NCBI GenBank assembly: GCA_029990175.1 | Contig: JARKIP010000011.1 | Coordinates: forward strand, 2,356,001-2,420,000 | Direction of reading: 5' to 3' | Length of the DNA stretch: 64,000 nt | Origin: Petunia secreta | Lineage: Eukaryota; Streptophyta; Magnoliopsida; Solanales; Solanaceae | Shown here: piece by piece, positions 1 through 10,639 of the stretch | Layout: each line of letters starts with the position of its first letter | Numbering within the stretch: position 1 is the stretch's first letter | Position numbers and translations under genes: made by a program | The notes under the pieces: generated by a model | The model's database searches: none | What the model saw: the letters and a program-made list of their open reading frames with translations, nothing else | What the model was told of the DNA's origin: nothing

Positions 1-586
1 TTAAGGCCAGTACTTGGCCTCCAGCAGCAGCATCAACCACGATCTTAGTGTGTTGGTTCAACCCCTCAACAAAAGTGTGTGCAACAACCTCATTGGATTG
101 GTTGTGGTGTGGACAATCTCTCAATAGAGCTTTGAATCGCTCCCAAGCTGAATACAAGGATTCTCCTTCTAACTGTCTGAAGGACATAATTTCGCTCCTC
201 AGCCGAGCTGTCTTGGCACATGGATAAAATTTAGCCAAGAACTTCTTAGCCAAATCCTCCCAAGTAGTGATAGACCCAGACTTTTCAGCCTTTAACCACT
301 TCTTTGCTGCCCCAATCAGTGAAAACGGGAACAACGTCAAGCGAACATAATCAGTAGGAACACCCGCTAGTGTATAAGTATCACTGATCTCCAGAAAGTT
401 CTGAATGTGTTGCTGCGGATCCTCATGAAGTAATCCACCATATTGTCCAGTCACATGCAGCAACTGAATCATGCCGGACTTAATCTCAAAGCCCCCGGTG
501 ATAGCGGGCTTAACTATGCTCGATGCTACTCCCTCCAGGCTGGGGAGAGCAACATCTCGCACAGCTAAAGCTTGGTCTTCTGCCAT
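1..586 (-). CDS. Ty3/gypsy gag, N-terminal part, runs off window edge
   Basis: Reading the minus strand from an ATG at 586-584 gives 195 codons without a stop, continuing past base 1. The protein begins MAEDQALAVRD and contains the retrotransposon gag core: a DPQQHIQNF segment, LFPFSL, KKWLKAEK, a W-x-DLAKKFLAKFYP block, and the FRQLEGESLYSAWERFK / LLRDCPHH block typical of Athila/Tat-type gag. Gag would form the cytoplasmic virus-like particle that packages element RNA. The start is chosen because MAED matches the gag start at 12183 in this window. It is uninterrupted, unlike nearly every other retroelement ORF here, so it may be a younger copy. Its orientation is opposite to the LTR end and primer site just to its right, so those belong to another element. 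Confidence 0.85.
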   Translation of the reverse strand, partial: MAEDQALAVRDVALPSLEGVASSIVKPAITGGFEIKSGMIQLLHVTGQYGGLLHEDPQQHIQNFLEISDTYTLAGVPTDYVRLTLFPFSLIGAAKKWLKAEKSGSITTWEDLAKKFLAKFYPCAKTARLRSEIMSFRQLEGESLYSAWERFKALLRDCPHHNQSNEVVAHTFVEGLNQHTKIVVDAAAGGQVLAL

Positions 587-659
587 TCCTGTGGGTAAAG
601 ATCAAGCAGGACCTAATACCTGAAACAGCACAAAACTCAAAACAAAAATTAAACCTGAA

Positions 660-782
660 TAGTTTATATAAATTGTTTGCTAGAACTCAGTCTGCATAGT
701 CCTCGAGGGAACGATACTCATCTTATCACTTTATTACTTGTCGACCACGTATACTTGCGTGTGCGTTTGGGAGCAACAAGTT
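660..782 (+). mobile_element. LTR 3'-end fragment of an Athila/Tat-type element
   Basis: The stretch ends in CAACA, followed two bases later by a primer-binding site, which is how LTRs of these gypsy elements end. The left edge is unclear. 587-660 may instead be the leader of the minus-strand gag. The LTR end differs from the LTR at 2816-4331, so the two are not an obvious pair. Confidence 0.5.
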
Positions 783-784
783 TT

Positions 785-802
785 TGGCGCCGTTGCCGGG
801 GA
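785..802 (+). promoter_or_regulatory. Primer-binding site (tRNA-Asp type)
   Basis: The 18-mer TGGCGCCGTTGCCGGGGA follows the LTR end. It is the usual minus-strand primer site of Athila/Tat gypsy elements, complementary to the 3' end of a tRNA, conventionally tRNA-Asp. A degenerate version lies at 11930. Its plus orientation shows that an element should run rightwards from here. Confidence 0.8.
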
Positions 803-2815
803 CTAATTTTTGACTGATTTCTTTTTGAACAGTTTATTACTTACTATTCAGCTTGGATAGAGGACGTCGAAATCAGCCCGTTTTGGGCCTGCGGCGCGCT
901 GGGAAACGCGCTGGAACACTGGGCGCGGTGGGGCCCGCGGGGCATGCCCTACAGCGCCAGGCCAATTTTCGTATTTTCTCGCTCCTTTGCTCGCTCGTGT
1001 CGTGCCTTCGTGTGCTCGATCCAATCCTCAATCAAAATCCAATCTTTTCTTGCTCAATCATGCTCTTAAAAGCTCCAATTACACTTCATAACAACCTACA
1101 TACACACGACATAAAATCAGTGTAAAACCACAGTCACAAGCTATAAAACGAGCGAATAAGGTACTAAAACGTGAGGAAATATTAAAGAAATATAGGCATA
1201 AAATGCAAAACATCAAAAAACCCAAACAAATTGAAAAAATTTGAAAAATCCCAAAAAGAAAAAGATTCCAAAGGTACTCCCGTGAACTACGATTGGGATG
1301 TTGCCTTCTCTCCTCTGATTCGCACTTGTGCGATATGTAGGCAACCCTCGTGAAACTCATTTTTACTTAGGCCCAAAAACAACAACCACTCATTGTAAAT
1401 ATCACTTCTGTAAATAGCTTTGAATTGGTAAATAACCTTCTTGGTTTTCTTTGACTCAGTTCTTTTCCCAAGAATGCAATTCTTTTGAACCGGGCACTTT
1501 TTAGGACTCTAATCATAGAAGTGTCATCCTTGTTTTGTGACTTGTTTGATACCAACACATTAGGAGCACACATGAGAAAGTTTGTGGATCGTTTGTTGAG
1601 AGTTGCATCTATAACCTTTAGGTTCTTGTGATGACTTTATGCATGTGAAGTATAGGCTAGGTCCTCTTAAGTGTTGGAAAGTTGATGTTCTCGTCTCTTG
1701 TCATGTATGCTAGTGAGGTGAGTTCTTACTGAAAAGCTTGTTAATTGCATATGCATGTTAGAACTTGGCTTGTGTGTCCTTGAAAATGAATGAAGTGTCA
1801 ATTTAGTGGTTGGATATGATGATAGGCATTTCTTTAACCTGTCTGAGCCTTTCAAGCCACCAAATGAAATTAATCCTCCATTAGCCAACTCTGAGCCTTA
1901 ATATCCTTTCTTTTGATAGCCATGTAAGTAGCCCGACCCAATTCTAAGTGCTTAAATAGCACTAACCCTTCTCTTGGCCCTACCACCTTGAGACATTGAA
2001 AGACATGCAACTTAGAGTAAAGTCTAAGTATGTGGCTCTTCGAAAAGGAAGATGATTATATAAAAGAAAAGTTGCAAAGGAGAAAAGGAGAAAATCAAGA
2101 AAAGTACAAAAATAGCAAAAGACAAATTGAAAATACACAAATAGAAAGAGAAGCAAGTGAAAAAATAAGAGCCACAAAAGCAAATTAAAGAATGAAAAAT
2201 TGGAATAAGAGCTAAAATGTGAAAAGAAAGCTCAATGTGAAATGTTTGCAAAGATGATGTACTACCCAAGGAGGGAATTTAGTCATTCTTTATCCAAATT
2301 ATACTCTACCTTTATCCAAAAGCCTACATTACAACCTTAGAAGTCCTATTTAATCCTCAATTGATTGACATGAAAGGAAATGACAAGTGACACTAAGGCC
2401 AAGCCTATGACACTGTATGTGCTTAATTTCCATACTTTTGAGAGTGAGAGGCTAAAATTGAGGGTCCCTTTTGTTTGCATTATATTGAGAGATAGGGACC
2501 CATTCTTTGTGGTGAGAGAATTAAGGGACTTGAGACTTGAACATACAACCAAGAAAGCCTTAGGTGAGTTGAGAAAGCAATTGTGTTATACATGCTCTAG
2601 TCTCCACTAGAAGCTTTAGTACATATGGTTGTGACTATGGCGCTAGTGGATTGATTGGTTGGATTCTCATGTGTAAAATTAAGTGTTAGTATCAACCGAA
2701 GTCATGAACTTCTTCTTATCCCATTCCTTTGTTGAACACAATCCCAGTGCTAAGAAAATGAAACATGAGTTAGTTCTTAATGTTGCTTGAGGACAAGCAA
2801 AAGCTTAAGTTTAGT
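803..2815 (+). mobile_element. Decayed internal and 3'-UTR region of an Athila-type element
   Basis: No gag or pol is recognisable over these 2 kb. From about 1980 it carries the 3'-UTR signature shared with 10221-10639 and 30940-31070: a CATTGAAAGACATG-like segment, a purine-rich tract, then a CCAAAAGCCTACATTACAA segment. It ends with the GAGGACAAGCAAAAG motif at about 2789 that precedes the 3' LTR in this group. ORFs at 853-1125 and 2380-2610 show no recognisable domain and are judged non-coding. The element is either deleted or non-autonomous. Confidence 0.6.
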
Positions 2816-4331
2816 TGATATGTTGGTGTTTTGTGCTTAATTGCAACTCATTTCGACTAGCTTTTATCCTTTTTAGCGATGTTATGTGAATGAATCTAAT
2901 GTTATTCTTCATGTTTCAGGTTATTATGAGAATTGGATACAAAGTCGAAGAAAAATAGGCAAAAGAGAAAACATAGATGCACTTTGGCTAAAAAATGAAG
3001 GACATGAAGATAAGGCAGCAGTTAGAGCGGCGCCTCACCGAGTCTGAGGCTCAAGAGGTCAGCCATCTACTAAAGGAAAGGAGAGATCACAGCAATCAGG
3101 AACACAAACGGTGACTAGCCGAATGAATTGCTGAACATCATCGGCGGCTAGGTAGCATGAACGGTGCACCCGCCAATGCTCGCAGAAAGGTACTGAAATC
3201 TGCGAAGCCTGAAGTCGACCGCAGTTGGAATGGCGCCCCGCCAAACCTGCATAGCACAAGAAAAGGAATGCTTAGCAAAATATGAAGGCCGTGAGCCCGC
3301 AACCAATTAGGCGGCGAGTTGAATAGACGGCGGTATGGCGGAAAACAGGGCAAAAATGGCATTTTTGTAATTAACCGTATAGCTTTTAAACCCATGCCTA
3401 TAAATAGGCCCTTATGCCTTCGAGAAATCAGACTCTTTTTCAGCTTAGAATATTACTTTTTGCTTTTTGAACATTCTTGGAGAACAAGGAGGGTTTCTAC
3501 TTGAATCTTTGTATGGATTATATTCCTCAATCTAAATTCTTATATGATTCTTTTCATTTCATCTTACATTATGTGTGTGTTAGACCCTAGTATGAGTAGC
3601 TAAACTCATACTAGGGGTTTATTCATGAAAACTTGATTATCTTAGCTTCAATCTTGTATTTAATCTTGTAAAATCAATGGGTTAACATAAATCTAGCTTT
3701 CCATTATACTTTTTTAACTAGGGTTTAAGGAATAGGTGTACTTGAACCTAACCCTACTTTGTTTTTTTCACCCAAAAGGGGTTGAAGGCGTAGGTTAATG
3801 GAGACTAGCGATAATTTGGGTTACATTGGTTGCGACCTACACCATCTAAAGGAAACGACCTAAAAAGGTCATCCTTGCTCGGGTCTTTGGACTAGGGTTT
3901 CTAGCACTTCATTATTGACCCAATAGGGCTTGATAAGGTAAATTCACCCTATCCCGAGAGGGTTTTGAGGAATACATTAGAGGTCTGACCATTGACGACA
4001 TCCATATGATTTGTGAGGTTAATACAAGTTTTTAACTAAGAGAATCTTATTTGAGTGGATAAACCCATAGCTCATTCTCATCGTTTACACCCATAATCAT
4101 TAGTTAGCATTTTTTTACATTAATTGTTAGTTGTAGTTGTATTTAAGAAACTTTTACCCTTATTCATTAGGAATATACAGACAATTCTTAGAACCCGCTA
4201 TTATTTATCCTAAGTCTAATAGATTACTTTGCTAAGCTCCCTGTGGAAATCGATCCCGACTCTTGGTGGGTACTATTACTTTTGACGACCGCCCCATCAT
4301 CCTTAGTGGTGAGTGGATTGAGCGTGGATCA
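2816..4331 (+). mobile_element. LTR (1.5 kb) of an Athila/Tat-type element
   Basis: The LTR starts TGATATG directly after the GAGGACAAGCAAAAG 3'-UTR motif and ends GGATCA, giving TG...CA termini. It holds a GC-rich, GGCGGC-containing block at about 3027-3345 and a TATA box at 3399. No primer-binding site follows. The next base enters the RT domain of a SIRE-like element at its GLKQA motif, so this LTR is the right end of an element inserted in that copia element. The matching left junction lies outside the window or is lost. Confidence 0.72.
3399..3406 (+). promoter_or_regulatory. LTR TATA box
   Basis: TATAAATA lies in the LTR about 54 bp after a GC-rich palindrome-containing block. This is the expected position of the U3 promoter that drives element transcription rightwards. 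Confidence 0.55.
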
Positions 4332-4332
4332 A

Positions 4333-5419
4333 TGGACTCAAGCAGGCAACAAGAGCTTGAAATGAGCAATTGTCTAAGTTCCTACTTTAACATAGATACA
4401 AAAGAGGTAAAATTGATAGCACACTATTTTTGAAAGAAAAAGGTAAACATCTCTTAATTGTTCAAATTTATATAGATGATATAATCTTTGGTGCTACTTG
4501 TTAAAATTTTAGTAAGGGGTTTGCAAGTTTGATAGGGAGTGAGTTTGAGATGAGTATGATGGGTGAACTTTATTTCTTTTTGGGTTTACAAATCAAGCAA
4601 ACCTCAAAGTGAACTATTATCCACCAACAAAAATATATTAAGGAACTGCTTAAAAGATTTGACATGGATAATGCTAAGGAAATTGATACACCAATTGCTA
4701 CTGCTACTAAGTTAGAAATTGATGAACAGGTTAATTCAGTTGATCAAAAATTATATAGAGGAATGATTGGTTCTTTGCTTTATCTAACTACTAGTAGACT
4801 TGATATTGTATTTAGTGTGGGTTTGCGTGCTAGATTTCAATCAGATCCTAAGGAATCACACTTGAAAGTTGTTAAAAGAAATTTAAGATATCTGCAAGTA
4901 ACAGGTTCCTTGGGACTTTGGTATCCAAAAAGTGGAAACTGTAATCTTTTTGGATATATTATGCTGACTATGCAGGTTTTCTTGTGGATAGAAAAAGTAC
5001 TTAAGGTATGGCACATTTTCTTGGTGAGTGTTTAGTTTCATGGGGAACCAAGAAACAAATTCAGTTGCTCTTTCTACTGCAGAAGCTGAGTATGTGGCAG
5101 CTGCCTCATGTTGTTCTCAATTGTTGTGGATAAAATCGTAAAATAAAAATTACAGAATTTTGGTGTTGATGTAGGAACTGTTCCTACCTATTGTGATAGC
5201 ACTAATGCAATTAACATGACTAATAATCTAATGCATCACAAAAGGATTAAACACATTGACATAAGGCATCACTTCTTGAGAGACAATTATGAAAAGAGTT
5301 TGATCACGATAGCTTTTTGTCCCACTGATAAATAAATTGCTGACATTTTTACAAAGGCCTTAAGCAGAGATCAATTTGAAAGGAACAGGTTAGAATTAGG
5401 GATGATTAAATTCACCTAA
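4333..5419 (+). pseudogene. SIRE-like Ty1/copia pol remnant (RT and RNase H)
   Basis: Translation with frame changes gives, in order: GLKQA, the RT catalytic motif YIDDIIFG (about 4470), the segment GLQIKQTSK, the stretch MIGSLLYLTTSR, and a shifted RNase H part with STAEAEYVAAASCC, then CDSTNAINM, KHIDIRHHFLRDN and ADIFTKALSRDQFERNRL. This is the C-terminal third of a copia polyprotein, best matched by the SIRE/Maximus lineage. In-frame stops occur early (a Trp codon of the RAW motif changed to TGA, a stop after LSKFLL, another after IFGAT) and at least two frameshifts follow near 4970 and 5030. The N-terminal part is missing because the LTR at 2816-4331 interrupts it. Confidence 0.88.
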
Positions 5420-5994
5420 GTCTACTTAGCTTTACTTCTAAAATTGGCTTAAAAGGAATTTATTAAAGTGAATTTGAAGTTTCAACTCAGTTCCATACTT
5501 AATTGTATACTCAATGTCATGATTTTTAATTAAGGTTGCTAAATTTTTATGATGTTACTCTTATGTTCTTAGAATTTCATATTGGGCAATTTTATTAAAA
5601 TTGGGTGTGGAAACTGTTCCTTTGTCACATTCTCAGGTATGTACTCCTTTATTATTTAGATATTATTACAATTTGAAGGTTATCGGTATCTACACTAATT
5701 TAAATCTCACTCAAACTCTATCTCTCTGAAACTAGTCTCATCAAGGAACCGTTCCACACTACATCTCCCACTTGAACTATTAATCATAACGGCTACTTTT
5801 GAAATGCTCAAGAAACCTAAACCGACTACAATTCTATTTAATCAAGGAAGCTGAATGGTAATCGTTTTACACTCCAGCTCTATAACTAAATTCACTCCTA
5901 TATAAACTCACACTCTCATTTCATATTTTTTCATTCAACCTTGTACAAACTTTCAGAAAGAATTGTGAATTATCTTCTTAAATGCATAATAGCC
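5420..5994 (+). other. Spacer between pol and env-position ORF with a possible internal promoter
   Basis: No coding sequence is seen. A TATATAAA box lies at 5899-5906, followed by a pyrimidine- and CA-rich leader up to the ATG at 5995. A CAG/GTATG splice-donor-like site lies at about 5635. These suggest that the env-position ORF could be expressed from its own or a spliced transcript. No expression evidence is available. Confidence 0.4.
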
Positions 5995-7964
5995 ATGTTT
6001 TTATCTCCAAACACTGATTCCACTACTCCTATTGCTTATCAACTACCTACCACCTACCCACCATCACCCATGAAACTACTTCACTGCACCTAAAATATCT
6101 AAACCCCCAAAACACTGAACCTGAAATACAGGGGGAAAGATCAGTTCCATCTGTTGCTGAGACGCTAGAACAAGTGGAGGATTTGTCTAGGGCTATGATC
6201 TTATATCAATTTCAGGTAAAATACGGTTGAACCCCTTAATGTTGTTGATGATAAGGGAGAAAACGTAAAAGGTTTAGGACTGCCTGTTTCAGAGGTTAAG
6301 GGAGTAAAGGAGAAAGTGAAGGGTATAGAGGCTCTCATGCATGAGTCTCCAGGGTCTCCAGAGGTTGCTTTTAGAGCTCCCATAGAGGATGAAAATATGG
6401 TGGATGTTGAGGATGCTGTACTGACAGTGATAGGCCTATAATTGATCTAATAAATGTGAGAGGAATGAAAATAAAATTAGAGAAATAGGGATCCTATTGA
6501 TGCTAAAGAGCTTGCTGCAATCAATGCCAGGCTCAAGAAAATTAGTGAAAGTTATAAACCTGGGGTTAAGAAGAAAAACCAAGGGGAAAGTTCTGCACTG
6601 CTCAAACTCCTACTAGTGGGGTTAGGAGAACTAGGAGCATTGTAAGGGCTGCTGATGAGGGAATGACTGCAGCTCTTGAGAGAAGTAGGAAGGGTAAGCA
6701 GAAACAGGTGCCTGAACTTGTGGTGGAAGTTGAGAATTCTGAGGAGGAAATGGAAGAAACTGTTCCTTTGAACAGAAAAAAAAGATCATCTTAAAGGATG
6801 TCTGTAAAGACTGATGATAAATCCTCTAGTGCCAGTCCTATCTCTAAGAGAACCAGGTCCTCAAGGATAATGCTGGTGGATGAAAGTAGTGACTCTGAGG
6901 AAGATGTTGAGAATAAGGGTGCTGAAGCTGGAAAAACTGTGCATGTTGATTTTGAAAAATGGAAATTGTTGAAAGGTAGGGTACTTACTGATGTGGAAGA
7001 AGAGGGAATGGTCTGGTTGTTGCAAAAACTGGACAAACAAGGCTAGAAGGACATGGTCCTTAAAATTAGAGGGAAATTGGCCAGAGATGAAGTGGTTGAA
7101 TTCTTTTTCATTGTTCCATGGCTCGCCTTTCTCTTCTTGATACTAGATATTATGAGTACCAACATGCAAATCTGGGAACTGCAGAAGTTACTTTAAATGC
7201 CGGGACAGTCTTCGTTACTATATTTCCAAACTTCAATAGTTCTGTGAATGGTAAGGAAATCTCATTTGATGCACAAGAGTTAGGTGAACTGTTTGACATT
7301 CCTTTTGTTGGTTATGATGATTACATTAAAGGGGAATGGCCTAATCTAACTAATATGCCTCCTGCTTTGGAAATTACAGTCAAATTTTCTAAAAATCCTA
7401 ATGATGAGGAACCTAGAGCAGTAGAGAAATGTGAGATGCAGCCTTATCACCAGTTATTGTTTGAGTTTGTAAACAAAATCATCTTCCCCAGGCAGGAGAA
7501 AAGAGGACTAGCCAGCTTTTTGGACCTGGTCCTTATGGAACTGTTGGATACTGAAAAACAGATAAATTGGCCAATGTTCATGGTTCATTTGATCACAATG
7601 TTTGTAACTTGAAAGAAGAAGCATGCACTTCCTTTTGGTTTCACTCTTACTGACTTGTTTGACAAGTTGGGAATTCCTTTGAAGGAATTAAAAAATACTA
7701 CCAAAAGAAAGTTTTGGCGCTACTACATTGATAAGCTGTGATATGACTGTGAATGCTGAGCCTACCGTGGTTTGAACTTCCAAGGGGCTACTGAACAATA
7801 AGGTTAGAGCTTTGAGGCAGCAGATAGGGGTGCAGGATGCTGAGATCAAGAGGTTGGAGGAAGAAAGGGACTTCTGGAGACTTGAGGCTGCTAAGTCCAA
7901 AGAAACAAATGAAGGGATGCTCAAACAGATAACCCAAACTAAAAAGCCATCTTTTGTCCAGTGA
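5995..7964 (+). pseudogene. SIRE env-position ORF (putative plant transposon protein), broken
   Basis: The ORF starts at 5995 with a Pro/Thr/Ser-rich N-terminus, then Lys/Glu-rich low-complexity segments (open pieces 6240-6430 and 6798-7046, with an acidic DESSDSEEDVENKG run). A globular part at 7118-7612 contains YEYQHANLG, GKEISFDAQELGELFDIP and GEWPNL. The C-terminus (about 7750-7964) is coiled-coil-like: RALRQQIGVQDAEIKRLEEERDF. SIRE-type elements carry such an ORF after pol, often called envelope-like. I see no signal peptide or fusion peptide, so membrane function is unsupported. The globular part resembles the 'putative plant transposon protein' family also seen at 27899-29121. Stops and frameshifts at about 6095, 6440, 6790, 7612 and 7740 break it. 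Confidence 0.72.
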
Positions 7965-8381
7965 GATTTAGCTTAGTTTTAGTTTCCTAGTCTTCTTGTC
8001 TTTAGTTTTTGAATAGTTTAGTAGTACTTGCTATTAGTTTGTTCCCCTGGTTGAAATATTTTTCCTTATGATGTCATATCTTCTATGGCTAATATCATTT
8101 TAATGCAGTTGCTTTATGTTGAATTATGCTTGCATTTTGAGTTGCCTAAATGGCTATGAGTTGCTTGTTCTATTGCTTAAAATAATTCTGACTTATGCAA
8201 CCTTTTCAATGATGCCAAAAGGGAGAAGAGTAAGTATGATTTTGCTTGTGATATTTATAACCTGTTTAAAAACCTGATCCTTAATGATGAAATTAGTTTC
8301 TACTAATATTGCTTTTAAGTTGCAAGTCATGATTCAGGACATTAGACATTAAGGATATGAAGCAAAGTCTATGAGTTTGTC
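7965..8381 (+). other. 3' UTR of the SIRE-like element
   Basis: This T-rich, AT-rich sequence lies between the env-position ORF and the polypurine tract. No ORF or domain is seen. A short GATGCCAAAAGGGAGAAG segment at about 8211 resembles a second, weaker polypurine tract. Confidence 0.5.
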
Positions 8382-8401
8382 ATCATCAAAAAGGGGGAAA
8401 A
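8382..8401 (+). promoter_or_regulatory. Polypurine tract (plus-strand primer)
   Basis: A CATCATCAAAAAGGGGGAAAA run sits just before the LTR-like sequence. SIRE-type elements typically end their internal region with this ATCATCAAAAAGGGGGA motif. Confidence 0.75.
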
Positions 8402-9222
8402 TTTTAGCTTGGAGAAGCCTGGAGCTTGGAGTTTTGACTGATGACTATGGAACAGATCAAATGACATGTTCCTTTGAATCATCGCAGCGGAATAAATATT
8501 TATGCAAAATCATTTGAGCAGGAAAATTAATTATTATCCTAAAATCTAATGTTTATCTTGATAATTATGCAGGGATGCACGAGATAGAAAAGATTGCATA
8601 AGATTGGGATAAGGCTAAAGGATTTCGTCTATCCAAGCAAGGAGTTCAATTAGCACTCAAACTCTGGAAGGATTTGGAGTTCTAATTACACAAGACTTCT
8701 CAAGTCAAGTTTATAAATTGAGAAGCATTTCAGCTGTTAAAGGGACGTAGAAGTACAGAGATTTTAGAGATATAGCATTGAAGTAATTCTAAGTTGTACT
8801 TGATCAGTCGTTAAGCTACAGGGAACTAAGTGAAGAACATGTTCCTTAGGTTGAGTCTTGTTGTTCTCAGTCTTAGTTCATCTGTAGTAGGATCTATTGA
8901 GTTGTACTATTTACTTTCATAGAAGTTCTGTAAGAGTACACATCATTAAATTCTGGTACTTAGAGAAACTTAACTGATTGTAAAAGGGATCACTGTAGGA
9001 TTAGAATTAGTCCTAGGTTAGCAAGAATGAAGTCTTGTAACCAAGCGACTCTTTCAAATAGTGCAGTTGAAATTCCACTTTAGAGAGCAGGTCGTGGTTT
9101 TTTAAATCCCAAGTTATAGGGGTTTTTCAACGCTAAAATTCAATATTTATTTACTTGTTCTTTATTTATTCTACACTTAACAAAGTAAAGGAACACATCT
9201 AAGAAACTGGTCCTTCAACGTA
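8402..9222 (+). mobile_element. 3' LTR of the SIRE-like element (ends approximate)
   Basis: About 0.8 kb follows the polypurine tract. It contains SIRE-LTR-style text, including a GAACATGTTCC palindrome near 8837 and, at about 9094-9145, a segment that ends many such LTRs. I could not define exact TG/CA ends or a target duplication. The element's 5' LTR is not in the window. Confidence 0.55.
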
Positions 9223-9744
9223 ATAGTGGTGTGTCTAGGGGAATATCTGATACCAAGTACATGAAAGGTTACAAATATACCCAAAAATTACAAGAATTAG
9301 TGGTCACTTAATGAGGGATTAATTGGTAACTAATGGGGAGTTAAGTGATAGAACTAAATGGAGAATTAAGTCTCCAATGATTTATGGAATGTGATGGATA
9401 GGGAAGACAAATGGACATCCATATTCTACATATTTTATTAGATATTTATAATCATTATAACTATCATGTTAAATAAATAGAGGTAATTAGGTGTATAACC
9501 ATTTTTGGTAAGGATATTTTTGGAATGAAAGAATTTAAAAACAGCTACTTTTAAGAAAAGCTACTTTTTCCAGTTTCTTCCCCATAACTGAAAACAACGT
9601 CTGTTGTAAGTCAAATGCACTTATTTTTCTCCTTGAAGCTTGGCCAAACACATCAATTTTCTAAAATAAGTACTTTTTGAGAAAAATAAGCATTTTTGGC
9701 CCCCAGAAATTTGGCCAGGGAGGCTCTAAACCTCGTTTGTCCCA
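9223..9744. other. AT-rich sequence without genes, MITE-like fragments
   Basis: No ORF is supported. The part from about 9530 to 9735 has CTTGGCCAAACAC and TTTGGCCAGGGAGGCTC segments of the kind found at ends of hAT-like MITEs, but I could not pair complete inverted repeats. Confidence 0.35.
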
Positions 9745-10220
9745 GAGCTCGTTTAGTTAGCTGAAAAAAGTAGCTTTTACGCAATTGTGCTTAAAAGCAC
9801 TTTTAAAGTGCTAAAACTTATTTTGTAAATAAGTAATTACATGTTTGGATATAAATTCTAAAATTGAAAAAGAAATTGCAGAGCTGTTTAATAAAAAAGT
9901 ATTTTTTATGTTAAATAATTAAAATATTATTAAAATAAATAAAAGAAAATGGGAGGATAATGTAGACCTTTTTGTTAATGAGGGTAATAGTGGAATTATA
10001 AAAAAATTATAAGGAATAAAATGATAAAATCATTAGTCAAACTATAACAGCTTTAAGTCAAAAGCAATAAGTTGGGATTGCACAACTTCTTGCTTTTGGC
10101 TTATTTTTTACTTAAAAACCAAGTGCTTTTAAGTCATTTTACACTTACCAAACGTTTCGACAATCAAAAAGTGACTTAAAAGTTAGTTTGACTAGCTTTT
10201 AAGCTAACCCAAACACCCTC
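9745..10220. mobile_element. MITE-like element with imperfect terminal inverted repeats
   Basis: The left end GAGCTCGTTTAGTTAGCT and the reverse complement of the right end (GAGGGTGTTTGGGTTAGCT) match imperfectly. Both inner flanks continue with AAAAGC/GCTTTTAAG-rich inverted sequence. At about 476 bp without coding capacity it fits a non-autonomous DNA transposon, probably hAT-like. No clear target duplication is visible. Confidence 0.55.
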
Positions 10221-10639
10221 CCAACCTGTTTGTTGCATTGAAAGACATGTGACTTAGAATATTAAAATTCTAAGTTTGTGGGTTAGGGGAATGAAATCGT
10301 AGCAAAGTGTAAAAGCGAAAAGGAAAAAAAATGGCATGAGAAAAGAAAACAAAACAAAAGAAAAGATAAAAGAAAAGAAAAGAAGAGAAAAGAAAAGAAA
10401 AGAAAAGAAAAAGAGAAAGACATAAAAGAAGGTGAGATCTCATTTCGAAAGTGACATTGTAAATATAAATAAAATAGAGAAAAATAAGAAAATAGCTACT
10501 ATTAAAATATTTCAAATATTAATATCATTCACATGTCCAAAAGCCTACATTACAAGTCAAAATAAAGTCCTACATAATTGTTTACCAAGTTTACTTCCAT
10601 TAATAGAGGTGGAACACACTTAGTTAAAGCTTATGATAT
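10221..10639 (+). mobile_element. Athila-type 3'-UTR fragment, with AAAAGA purine tract
   Basis: It starts with CATTGAAAGACATG and ends with a CCAAAAGCCTACATTACAA segment, matching the 3'-UTR architecture at 1990-2340 and 30940-31070. A strand-biased AAAAGAAAAG run occupies about 10340-10425. The Athila-like element at 10640 inserted into this sequence. Its last five bases GATAT are the target duplication. Confidence 0.6.

Noticed and set aside
853..1125. 90-residue ORF after the primer-binding site
   Set aside because: No gag motif. The GC-rich start and low-complexity C-terminus look like an untranslated leader.
5995..7964. Host gene or true viral envelope
   Set aside because: It lies between pol and the polypurine tract of the same element in the same orientation, so it belongs to the retroelement. 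No signal peptide or transmembrane segment supports an envelope.
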